Source of the DNA: Beijerinckiaceae bacterium
GTDB taxonomy: Bacteria; Pseudomonadota; Alphaproteobacteria; Rhizobiales; Beijerinckiaceae
Direction: 5' to 3'
NCBI GenBank assembly: GCA_025459195.1
Contig: JALORF010000008.1
Coordinates: forward strand, 1-38,010
Length of the DNA: 38,010 nt
Shown: in pieces, positions 31,237 to 38,010 of the stretch
Numbering within the stretch: the first letter of the stretch is position 1
How the letters are laid out: each line of letters begins with the position of its first letter
Translations under genes and position numbers: made by a program
Notes under the pieces: generated by a model
What the model was told of the DNA's origin: nothing
The model's input: the letters and a program-made list of their open reading frames with translations, nothing else
The model's database searches: none

Positions 31237-32883
31237 TCATTGCTCGATCGCCCTGCCCTTGAGCGCGAACAGCCCGCGCGGACGCTTCTGGATGAACAGG
31301 ATCAGCAGCACGAGGATGATGATCTTGCCGAGCACGGCACCGGCGAACGGCTCCAGCAGCTTGTTGGCAATGCCGAGCGTGAAGGCCGCCACCAGCGTGC
31401 CCCAAAGGTTGCCGACCCCGCCGAAGACCACGACCATGAAACTGTCGATGATGTAGCTTTGCCCGAGGTTGGGGGACACGTTGTCGATCTGGCTGAGTGC
31501 CACACCGGCAACGCCGGCGATGCCAGAGCCGAGCCCGAAGGTCATGGCATCAACGAAGCGGGTGCGAATGCCCATGGCGCTGGCCATCCGGCGATTCTGG
31601 GTGACCGCGCGCATCTGCAGGCCCAGCGGCGTCGCCTTGAGGACCAGCAGCAGGGCTGCGAACACGCACAGCGTGAAGACCACGATCCAGAGCCGGCCAT
31701 ATGTGATCTGAAGCCCGAGGAACTCGAACGAGCCCGCCATGTAACTCGGCGCACTGACCTCGCGGTTCGTTGGTCCGAACCATGTCCTTATGGCCTGCTG
31801 CAGGACGAGGCTGATGCCGAAGGTCGCCAGCAAGGTTTCCAGCGGGCGGCCATAGAGAAAACGGATCACGCCGCGCTCGATGGCAATGCCGACCAGTCCG
31901 GCCGTGCCGAAGGCCAGCGGAATGGCGAGCGGCAGCGACCAATCGAGCAGATGCGGCGCGTGGCTGCGGAAAAGCTCTTGCACCACGAAGGTGACATACG
32001 CGCCGATCATCACCATTTCGCCATGGGCCATGTTGATCACGCCCATCACGCCAAAGGTGATGGCCAACCCGATGGCTGCCAGCAGAAGCACCGAGCCAAG
32101 CGAGATGCCGAACCAGAGCGTCTGGCCCCAGGCTCGGATGCGCTGCGCCTGTTCGATTGACGCGATGCCCTGATCGATGACCGCCCTGAGCCCGCCGGTG
32201 GTCTGGCCGGAAAACTGTCGCAGGAGACTGATCGCGTCATTGTCGCTGGCTTCCGCGATGCGCCGGGCGGCTGCAATGCGCAATTCTTCGGGCGCATCGG
32301 CCGATGACAGAAGGATGGCGGCCCGCGCTTCCTCAAAAGCCCGCCTGACGCGCGGAACATTCTCGCCGGGCAAGGCAGCTTCGATGGTGGCCAACGCGCC
32401 GGCATCGCGCGAGCGGAACACCGCCTCCGCCGCGCGGACCCGCTGTGCCGGATCGGGTGACAGCAGCGTCATCGTGCCCAGGGCCGCCTGAACCACATTG
32501 CGCAGGCGGTTGTTGAGCCGGACCAGGCCGGCATCAGGCGGGATCGTCGCTGGCCGGCCGGTCACGGCGTCGAAGCCCTGCCCTGCCGCGTCGCGATAGA
32601 ATACACCCGCTGCCCCGGCGAACAGGCGGCGGTCGCCCAGGGCGGAGAGGATGGCGACGCCCTGCGCCGAGCCCGAGGCAGCAATCGCCGCGATGGCCGC
32701 TTCCGTGTCGGCAAAACTGTCAGCCTTGAATCGTTCGAGGCCCGCCGCCAGCCGTTCGCCCGGCACGGGCGAGGCTGCGGACACCTGTGCCTGGGCCTGC
32801 CCCCGGATCACAGCCGGCGCAAGCAAGCCCAGCATGACCAGACAGCACAGCATCATGGCCCGCAGGAGCGGTGCAAATGGCAT
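31237..32883 (-). CDS. urtB: Urea ABC transporter permease UrtB
   Basis: 548-residue permease. A signal-like N-terminal segment (LLRAMMLCCLVMLGLLAPAVIRG) leads into a periplasmic alpha-helical domain to about residue 255, rich in Ala and Arg with HEAT-like periodicity, as in long proteobacterial UrtB. The LivH-type membrane domain follows: GVMGVINMAHGEMVMIGAY, ETLLATFGISLVLQQAIR, NRRMASAMGIRT and VVVFGGVGNLWGTL. The ATG at 32883 has AAGG 7 nt upstream and removes 15 residues from the open frame. It lies 193 nt behind urtA. Confidence 0.92.
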   Translation of the reverse strand: MPFAPLLRAMMLCCLVMLGLLAPAVIRGQAQAQVSAASPVPGERLAAGLERFKADSFADTEAAIAAIAASGSAQGVAILSALGDRRLFAGAAGVFYRDAAGQGFDAVTGRPATIPPDAGLVRLNNRLRNVVQAALGTMTLLSPDPAQRVRAAEAVFRSRDAGALATIEAALPGENVPRVRRAFEEARAAILLSSADAPEELRIAAARRIAEASDNDAISLLRQFSGQTTGGLRAVIDQGIASIEQAQRIRAWGQTLWFGISLGSVLLLAAIGLAITFGVMGVINMAHGEMVMIGAYVTFVVQELFRSHAPHLLDWSLPLAIPLAFGTAGLVGIAIERGVIRFLYGRPLETLLATFGISLVLQQAIRTWFGPTNREVSAPSYMAGSFEFLGLQITYGRLWIVVFTLCVFAALLLVLKATPLGLQMRAVTQNRRMASAMGIRTRFVDAMTFGLGSGIAGVAGVALSQIDNVSPNLGQSYIIDSFMVVVFGGVGNLWGTLVAAFTLGIANKLLEPFAGAVLGKIIILVLLILFIQKRPRGLFALKGRAIEQ

Positions 32884-32998
32884 GGCGTGACCTTGAGGTG
32901 GCGGGAATGTGAAACCGAATGGCGTCATGGCACGGCGCTGGGCCTTGCCATGATGCGATGGTCGAAACCGGGTCCGTCACGGCGAGCCGAGGAGGCGA

Positions 32999-33028
32999 CC
33001 CGGATGACCGCAGATGCGGCCGCCCGGG
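32999..33028 (-). other. Nested hairpin in the urtA-urtB intergenic region
   Basis: Outer arms CCCGG (32999-33003) and CCGGG (33024-33028) enclose an inner stem CCGCA/TGCGG (33008-33012, 33015-33019). It lies within the 193-nt gap after urtA, which has no gene. Such structures often stabilise the binding-protein mRNA so that more UrtA than permease is made. There is no T-run. Confidence 0.42.
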
Positions 33029-33076
33029 TCCTGCGGCACAAGGCCGCCCCGCTGAGAAGGCAATCCCGGGCCTTGA

Positions 33077-34366
33077 TCAACCGCACTTCTTCAGGACGGT
33101 GTTGTAGTTGCCGCACTTGAGCGTGACCCAATCAGCTTCCAGATCCTTGGAACCGGGCAGGTGGTCGGTCCAGGCATCGCCGGGAACGAGGCCCGAGGTC
33201 TTCCAGACCACATCGAACTGGCCATCGGCGCGCACTTCACCGATCAGCACCGGCTTGGTGATGTGGTGATTGGCCAGCATGGTGGAGATGCCGCCCGTCA
33301 GATTGGGCGCGGTGATGCCTGGCAGGGCATCGATGACCTTGTCGATGTCGACGGTCCCGACCTTCTCGACGGCCTTGACCCACATGTTGAAGCCGATGAC
33401 ATGGGCTTCCATCGGATCGTTGGTCACGGCCTTGTCCGACTTCTTGTAGGCCTTCCAGGCCTTGATGAAGGCATCATTGGCCGGATCCTTGACGGACTGG
33501 AAATAGTTCCAGGCGGCCAGATGGCCGAGCAGGGGCTTGGTGTCGATACCGGCGAGTTCCTCCTCGCCAACCGAGAAGGCCACGACCGGGATGTCGGTCG
33601 CCTTGATGCCCTGGTTGCCGAGTTCCTTGTAGAAGGGCACGTTGGCGTCGCCGTTGATGGTGGAGACCACGGCGGTCTTCTTGCCGGCCGAGCCGAACTT
33701 CTTGATGTCGGAAACGATCGTCTGCCAGTCGGAGTGGCCGAAGGGCGTGTAGTTGATCATGATGTCGGCGGGCGCGACGCCCTTCGAGATCAGGTAGGCC
33801 TCGAGGATCTTGTTGGTGGTGCGCGGATAGACATAGTCCGTGCCGGCGAGCACCCAGCGCTTGGCTTCTCCGCCATCCTTCGACATCAGATAGTCAACGG
33901 CAGGAATGGCCTGCTGGTTCGGGGCAGCGCCAGTGTAGAACACATTGCGCTCGCTCTCCTCGCCCTCATACTGGACGGGGTAGAACAGGATGTTGTTGAG
34001 CTCCTTGAACACCGGCAGCACCGACTTGCGGCTCACCGAGGTCCAGCAGCCGAACACCGAGGAGACCTTCTCCTTGGAGATCAGTTCGCGCGCCTTCTCG
34101 GCGAAGAGCGGCCAGTTCGAGGCCGGGTCGACAACGACAGGCTCGAGCTTGCGGCCAAGCAATCCGCCCTTGGCGTTCTGCTGCTCGATGAGCATCAGCA
34201 TCACGTCCTTGAGCGTCGTTTCGGAAATGGCCATCGTTCCCGACAGCGAATGCAAAATTCCGACCTTGATCGGTGCGCCCTGCGCGAAGGCAGGCCGATA
34301 GCCAGTCGCCAGCGCGGTGGCACCGCCAAGTGCTGCGCTCAATACTCCACGTCGTGTCAATGCCAT
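33077..34366 (-). CDS. urtA: Urea ABC transporter substrate-binding protein UrtA
   Basis: 429-residue periplasmic binding protein of the LivK type. The N-terminus MALTRRGVLSAALGGATALA is a Tat-like signal with cleavage near AFAQG. Mature features typical of UrtA: VGILHSLSGTMAISE, GCWTSVSRKSVLPVFKE, LFYPVQYEGEE, TGAAPNQQAIPAVDYL and GTDYVYPRTTNKI. The ATG has GGAG 8 nt upstream. First gene of urtABCDE. A sigma-54 promoter sits about 57 nt upstream, which implies NtrC control by nitrogen limitation. The related amide-binding FmdD is the main alternative, but these motifs fit UrtA better. Confidence 0.93.
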   Translation of the reverse strand: MALTRRGVLSAALGGATALATGYRPAFAQGAPIKVGILHSLSGTMAISETTLKDVMLMLIEQQNAKGGLLGRKLEPVVVDPASNWPLFAEKARELISKEKVSSVFGCWTSVSRKSVLPVFKELNNILFYPVQYEGEESERNVFYTGAAPNQQAIPAVDYLMSKDGGEAKRWVLAGTDYVYPRTTNKILEAYLISKGVAPADIMINYTPFGHSDWQTIVSDIKKFGSAGKKTAVVSTINGDANVPFYKELGNQGIKATDIPVVAFSVGEEELAGIDTKPLLGHLAAWNYFQSVKDPANDAFIKAWKAYKKSDKAVTNDPMEAHVIGFNMWVKAVEKVGTVDIDKVIDALPGITAPNLTGGISTMLANHHITKPVLIGEVRADGQFDVVWKTSGLVPGDAWTDHLPGSKDLEADWVTLKCGNYNTVLKKCG

Positions 34367-34421
34367 GCGTCAATCTCCAGAGTTGGGACACCCGATCGAT
34401 GGCGGGTCCGCGATGGCGCTC

Positions 34422-34437
34422 CGCAAGTCACATGCCA
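34422..34437 (-). promoter_or_regulatory. Sigma-54 (RpoN) promoter of urtABCDE
   Basis: Minus strand TGGCATGTGACTTGCG: GG and GC are separated by exactly 10 nt, matching TGGCAC-G-N4-TTGCW at all but the sixth and last positions. Transcription should start near 34411, giving a leader of about 45 nt before the urtA ATG. NtrC-activated sigma-54 control is usual for urea uptake genes. Confidence 0.75.
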
Positions 34438-34538
34438 TGCGGATCATGGCGATGGTCGTAAGTAGTTCACCTGATCGGCGCAGCTTCTGCCGCGCCCCTC
34501 GGCCACCTTCTGCCCAAGCTGATCGGGGCATCCGGCAC

Positions 34539-34550
34539 CGGTCCGGACCG
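34539..34550. promoter_or_regulatory. Palindrome, possible enhancer site for urtA
   Basis: CGGTCCGGACCG is a perfect 12-bp palindrome about 105 bp upstream of the -24 element, and is preceded by GCA so that GCACC-N5-GGACC partly resembles the NtrC consensus GCACC-N5-GGTGC. Distance is right for an enhancer; the match is partial. Confidence 0.33.
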
Positions 34551-34573
34551 CTCGATCAACAAAACATCGCTCG

Positions 34574-34588
34574 TTAACAGTGCTTTAA
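34574..34588 (+). promoter_or_regulatory. CtrA-like motif TTAA-N7-TTAA
   Basis: TTAA-CAGTGCT-TTAA, followed by C, fits the alphaproteobacterial CtrA consensus TTAA-N7-TTAA(C). It is in the urtA/quinone reductase divergent region. Such a motif can arise by chance, so support is weak. Confidence 0.3.
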
Positions 34589-34770
34589 CCTCTGCTGTGC
34601 GCGAGAACGACCGTTCCCTGATCAGAGCGTGTGCTGCCGGCCCGCCCCTGCGCGACCCTGCCGATTTTCTAATCAAATCTACAGCTCATGCCTGTTTATC
34701 ATTCAGATCGTCGTCATGGCGGTGATGCCTTCCTATCTGCAGGGAGGGCGGGGGCCTGAAAGGCTGGATC

Positions 34771-35364
34771 ATGACCGACATCACGACAACAGACCGAAAG
34801 CGCGTTCTGGTCCTGAACGGGCATCCGTCGCGCGCTTCGTTGTGCGCGGCATTGGCCGAGGAGGCGGCCAAGGCAGCCGGCGAGGCCGGGGCTGAGGTCC
34901 GCATGAGGCATTTGCAGGACATGACATTCGACCCGGACCTGACGGACGGCTACAAGGCGCGCAAGGACCTGGAACCGGACCTGATCGCCTTCCAGGCGGA
35001 CCTGATCTGGTGCCAGACCCTGATTCTGGTTCATCCGCTCTGGTGGGGCGGTCCGCCGGCCAAGCTGAAAGGCCTGTTCGACCGGGCCTTGCTGCCCGGC
35101 TTCGCCTTTGCCTATGTCGAAGGCAAACCCTTGCCGGACAAGCTCCTGGCCGGCCGCACCGCCCGCGTGCTGGTGACCACGGACACACCGGTCTGGTTCC
35201 TGTGGCTGGTCTACCGCAATGCCTGGCTTGGTGCCCTGCGCCGCCAGATCCTCGACTTCACCGGACTTAAAGTGACGATGATGAAAGCCGTCGGCCCGAT
35301 TCGCGGGGCAAGTCCCGGTGCTGACAAGGGCTGGTTCGCGGCAGCGCGACGCCTTGCCAGGTAG
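34771..35364 (+). CDS. NAD(P)H-dependent oxidoreductase, flavodoxin-like fold (quinone reductase type)
   Basis: 197-residue FMN/FAD flavoprotein of the Flavodoxin_2 family (MdaB/KefF/NQO1-like), giving two-electron reduction of quinones. VLVLNGHPSRASLCAALAEE near residues 12-31 binds flavin phosphate; LVHPLWWGGPPAKLKGLFDR and the FAYVEGK segment are family motifs; TTDTPVWF follows. ATG with AAGG 7 nt upstream. It is divergent from urtA and lies 94 nt before the hydantoinase gene on the same strand, so the two may be cotranscribed. Link to nitrogen use is not evident. Confidence 0.87.
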   Translation: MTDITTTDRKRVLVLNGHPSRASLCAALAEEAAKAAGEAGAEVRMRHLQDMTFDPDLTDGYKARKDLEPDLIAFQADLIWCQTLILVHPLWWGGPPAKLKGLFDRALLPGFAFAYVEGKPLPDKLLAGRTARVLVTTDTPVWFLWLVYRNAWLGALRRQILDFTGLKVTMMKAVGPIRGASPGADKGWFAAARRLAR

Positions 35365-35458
35365 TGCGGCGGCGGGTTGACGCCGGCTTGCCATGCATCT
35401 TGCATGGGCCAGGTGGGCGAGGCTGCGGAACGGGGAACAGATCATGGAGGCCCGGAAC

Positions 35459-36895
35459 ATGGAACGACTCGATCTGGTGATCCGCGGCGGCACGGTGATC
35501 ACCGCCGGCGACACGATGCGCTGCGATGTCGGGGTTCGCGCTGGCCGGATTGTCGCGCTGGCCGAAAACCTCACCGATGCCACGAAGATCGTCGATGCCA
35601 GCGGCCTGCTTGTGCTTCCGGGCGGCATCGACAGCCATGTCCACCTCGATCAGCCTTCGGGAGAGGGCATCGTGATGGCGGATGGCTTCGAGAGCGGCAC
35701 GCGGTCGGCAGCCGCAGGTGGCACGACCACGGTCATTCCCTTCGCGCTGCAACAGAAAGGCTCGTCCCTGCGGGCCTGCGTCAGCGACTATCACGCCAAG
35801 GCGCGCGGCAAGGCCCACGTCGATTACGGCTTCCATCTCATTGTCTCGGACCCCACGCCGACCGTCCTCAACCAGGAACTGCCGGCCCTGTTCGCCGATG
35901 GCTGCACCTCGTTCAAGGTGTTCATGACCTATGACGACCTGGTGCTCTCGGACCGCCAGTTGCTCGATGTGTTCGCGGTGGCGCGGCGCGAGAGGGCGCT
36001 GGTCATGGTCCATGCCGAGGGCTACGACGCGATCCGGTTCCTAACGGACCGGCTGGAGCGCGAGGGCAAGACCGCTCCTTACTACCACGCCGTGTCGCGG
36101 CCCGAAGTCGTCGAGCGCGAGGCGACGCACAGGGCCATCAGCCATGCCGAACTCGTCGATGTGCCGATCATGATCGTCCATGTCTCCGGTCGCGAGGCGA
36201 TGGAGCAGATCCGCTGGGCGCGCTCGAGGGGCCTGAAGGTGCATGCCGAGACCTGCCCGCAATACATCACGTTGACGGCCGACGACCTGAAAGGCCTCAA
36301 CATGGACATCAGCGGCGCGAAGTATGTCTGTTCGCCACCGCCGCGCGACACGGCCAGCCAGGCCGCGATCTGGCAAGGGCTGCAGGACGGTCTGTTCGAG
36401 ACCTTCTCCTCGGACCATTGCCCATTCCGCTTCGATGATCCCATGGGCAAGCTCGTGCCCAAGGGGCGCACCTCATTCCGCTGGGTTCCGAACGGCATTC
36501 CCGGCGTCGAGACGCGGATGCCGATCCTGTGGTCGGAAGGTGTCGCCAAGGGCAGGATCAGCCCGAATGCGTTCGTGGCGCTGACCGCGACCAACCATGC
36601 CAGGATGTATGGTCTTTATCCGCGCAAGGGCACGATCGCGGTCGGCAGCGACGCCGACATCGTGCTGTGGGACCCGGAGCGCCACGAGACCATCCGGCAG
36701 GATCTGCTGCACCACGATTGCGATTACACGCCGTGGGAGGGTTTTGCCGTCAAGGGCTGGCCCGTGATGACCATCCTCAGGGGCAAGGTCATCGTCGAGG
36801 ATGGCCGCGTGGTCGGCACCCGGCCTGTGCCGATCAGCGGCGCAGGCCGGAAACCGCCGCTTCCTTGGGCGAGACATAGGCCGGATCGTCGATGA
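35459..36895 (+). CDS. Dihydropyrimidinase/D-hydantoinase
   Basis: 478-residue cyclic amidohydrolase that opens dihydropyrimidines or 5-substituted hydantoins. Binuclear metal site complete: DSHVH (His60, His62), carboxylated Lys153 in SFKVFMTY, His185 (VMVHAEG), His241 (IVHVSG) and Asp319 (SSDHCPF). CSPPPRD and the NGIPGVETR substrate loop are as in family enzymes. I chose the ATG at 35459, with GGAGG 8 nt upstream; ATG 35444 would add five residues. The last 15 residues are Arg/Pro-rich and overlap the convergent epimerase gene by 62 nt. No carbamoylase gene is next to it. Could serve pyrimidine reduction or hydantoin use. Confidence 0.9.
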   Translation: MERLDLVIRGGTVITAGDTMRCDVGVRAGRIVALAENLTDATKIVDASGLLVLPGGIDSHVHLDQPSGEGIVMADGFESGTRSAAAGGTTTVIPFALQQKGSSLRACVSDYHAKARGKAHVDYGFHLIVSDPTPTVLNQELPALFADGCTSFKVFMTYDDLVLSDRQLLDVFAVARRERALVMVHAEGYDAIRFLTDRLEREGKTAPYYHAVSRPEVVEREATHRAISHAELVDVPIMIVHVSGREAMEQIRWARSRGLKVHAETCPQYITLTADDLKGLNMDISGAKYVCSPPPRDTASQAAIWQGLQDGLFETFSSDHCPFRFDDPMGKLVPKGRTSFRWVPNGIPGVETRMPILWSEGVAKGRISPNAFVALTATNHARMYGLYPRKGTIAVGSDADIVLWDPERHETIRQDLLHHDCDYTPWEGFAVKGWPVMTILRGKVIVEDGRVVGTRPVPISGAGRKPPLPWARHRPDRR

Positions 36896-37805
36896 AGGGC
36901 AGGGCCATGCCGCTTCGCAAGGCATCGAGGATGGCCGCGAAATCAGTGCGGCAGCGAAAACCGAGTTCGCGCTCAGCGAGGCTGGCATCGTAGATGCGCC
37001 CGATCCCGACCGGCAACTGCCAGCCCTGCCCGGCATAGAGTGCCGCAGCATCGGGAAAAAGCCCGCCGATAACGGACGCCGCGTCGCGCTTCAGCGCTTC
37101 GGCATCCGAGCGCCGGAACGGCGTGGGCGCGGCAATGACATAGCAGCCGAAGCCGATAGCCGGGGCGCGCTCCAGTGCGGCGAGATGGGCCTCGGCGGCG
37201 TCCTCGACCGTCAGCCGCCGGTTGAGGAACTCGTTGGCCTTGAGGTTTGGGCCAGACAGGCCCTTGAGCGTGTCGTCCTCCTCCGGGAAAAACCGGCCCG
37301 TACGGAGCACGATCACGTTGAGGCCCTGCTCGGCATGAAACAGGCGGCACAGACCTTCCGCCGCCAGCTTGGTGACACCGTAGATGTTGCGCGGTGCCAG
37401 CGGTCCAGCCGTCTCGTCGAGCCAGATCGCTTCGGCGGCCCGCTCATCGCGGATGGCCTGCGAAATCATCAGGGAGGTGGTCGAGGTCATGACGAAGCGG
37501 TCATGGCCGGCGCGGGCCGCAGCGGCCAGCAGGTTGAGGGTGCCGGTGACATTGACATCGACGAAGTCCTGCATCGGATGGCGGACGATGTCCGGCTTGT
37601 GCAGGGCTCCGGCATGGATCACGGCTTCGATGCCGAAATCCGCAAAGGTGCGCTCGATCAGCCCCGGTTCGGCCACGCTGCCGATGACATCGGTGCATGC
37701 GCCCGGTGCCACATCGAGGCCGGTCACGACATGGCCCGCCTGATGCAGCCTGGGCGCGAGGAACCGGCCCAGCCAGCCGGACGAGCCTGTCAGCAATATC
37801 CGCAT
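36834..37805 (-). CDS. NAD-dependent epimerase/dehydratase (extended SDR)
   Basis: 323-residue extended short-chain dehydrogenase. The NAD-binding GSSGWLG is at residues 7-13, the catalytic triad consists of Ser/Thr in MTSTTSLM (106-113) and Tyr142/Lys146 in IYGVTK, and VLRTGRFFPEEDD is in the substrate region. Acts on a nucleotide sugar or similar hydroxyl compound; identity is not readable. ATG with GAGGG 10 nt upstream. Its 3' end overlaps the hydantoinase 3' end tail to tail by 62 nt. Confidence 0.85.
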   Translation of the reverse strand: MRILLTGSSGWLGRFLAPRLHQAGHVVTGLDVAPGACTDVIGSVAEPGLIERTFADFGIEAVIHAGALHKPDIVRHPMQDFVDVNVTGTLNLLAAAARAGHDRFVMTSTTSLMISQAIRDERAAEAIWLDETAGPLAPRNIYGVTKLAAEGLCRLFHAEQGLNVIVLRTGRFFPEEDDTLKGLSGPNLKANEFLNRRLTVEDAAEAHLAALERAPAIGFGCYVIAAPTPFRRSDAEALKRDAASVIGGLFPDAAALYAGQGWQLPVGIGRIYDASLAERELGFRCRTDFAAILDALRSGMALPFIDDPAYVSPKEAAVSGLRR

Positions 37806-37911
37806 CGACCCTGATCCCTCTTCAAGACGTCCGCGACCGAGTTGCAGGCAGCGCAGCTATCATGGCCCGAGCAACATTTGGAGAGGGTGCTCGCAGATGG
37901 GGTCCGGCATG

Positions 37912-38010
37912 TCAGCCCAGGCGGCGGATGCTGGTGACCTTGCCGCCGCCCTTGGCCTCGATCCGGTCGATGGCCGCCTGCAGGGGCTCGCTGGCCACCA
38001 GCATGTGGTG
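37912..38010 (-). CDS. Unidentified protein, C-terminal 32 residues only (cut by window edge)
   Basis: A minus-strand frame entering from the right edge ends HHMLVASEPLQAAIDRIEA then KGGGKVTSIRRLG and a TGA. Composition and third-position GC look coding, and it would be followed after 106 nt by the epimerase gene on the same strand. Too little is present to assign a family. Confidence 0.55.
   Translation of the reverse strand, partial: HHMLVASEPLQAAIDRIEAKGGGKVTSIRRLG

Larger units (their letters stand above)
34367..34770. other. 404-nt divergent intergenic region upstream of urtA
   Basis: No gene is supported here. It holds the sigma-54 promoter for urtA (34422-34437), a 12-bp palindrome (34539-34550), a TTAA-N7-TTAA motif (34574-34588) and a small inverted repeat GATTTTCTAATC (34663-34674) closer to the plus-strand reductase gene. 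The section from 34550 to 34720 is more AT-rich than its flanks, as expected of a control region. Confidence 0.7.

Noticed and set aside
29970-31262. A 430-codon plus-strand open frame antisense to urtC
   Set aside because: urtC is certain; the antisense translation is His/Gln/Asp-rich and shadow-like.
13799-36895. A dedicated creatinine degradation pathway (creatininase, hydantoinase, sarcosine oxidase, urea importer)
   Set aside because: No creatinase, carbamoylsarcosine hydrolase or creatinine deaminase is present, the creatininase-like protein lacks a ligand residue, and the genes are in separate operons.

Overview
The window is about 38 kb of GC-rich DNA (roughly two thirds G+C by eye), densely packed with genes. 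The families suggest an alphaproteobacterium, probably of the Rhizobiales/Hyphomicrobiales type: heterotetrameric sarcosine oxidase in soxBDAG order, UrtABCDE urea transport, ExoQ-like polysaccharide polymerase, frequent GTG/TTG starts and many 4-nt stop/start overlaps. No rRNA, tRNA, CRISPR array, insertion sequence or phage gene was recognised. Two genes are cut by the edges: an enolase-superfamily enzyme at the left and an unidentified C-terminus at the right.

Layout. (1) 1-1079, mandelate-racemase-type enzyme. (2) 1080-3978, minus-strand arsenate operon gapdh-arsJ-arsC. It makes and exports 1-arseno-3-phosphoglycerate and also encodes an ArsC-type reductase. No ArsR is present. Instead there are two PhoB-box-like direct repeats, one before gapdh (4021-4038) and one between arsJ and arsC (1640-1657), both oriented towards the ars genes. 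(3) 4189-12859, a polysaccharide cluster of genes in mixed orientation: WecG/TagA-type, GT4-type and GT2 glycosyltransferases, an FkbM-like protein, a Wzy/ExoQ-like polymerase, a GH10 hydrolase with a Tat-like leader, and a large GT-C-like membrane protein. (4) 13007-16221, a glutathione transferase, a creatininase-family amidohydrolase, and a polar-amino-acid type permease and binding protein with no ATPase. (5) 16379-21408, an XRE-cupin regulator co-translated with a divergent M29/NicX-like metalloprotein. Divergent to these are a Rieske oxygenase and its reductase, converging on an ACMSD-like amidohydrolase. (6) 21482-27526, soxBDAG and a divergent LysR regulator, followed by a KDG-kinase-like sugar kinase. 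(7) 28542-34366, the urea transporter operon urtABCDE behind a clear sigma-54 promoter. (8) 34771-38010, a flavodoxin-fold quinone reductase, a dihydropyrimidinase/hydantoinase, an NAD-dependent epimerase and the truncated gene.

How the genes work together. The best supported new regulatory idea is that the organoarsenical arsenate-resistance operon is wired to phosphate starvation (PhoB) rather than to an arsenic sensor; this makes sense because arsenate enters through phosphate uptake systems. Regions 4-8 look like nitrogen scavenging: N-methyl amino acid oxidation by SoxBDAG, a Rieske monooxygenase pair that could feed it by N- or O-demethylation, ring-amide hydrolysis by hydantoinase, and nitrogen-controlled urea import. 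The specific substrates of the Rieske/M29-like module cannot be read from sequence.
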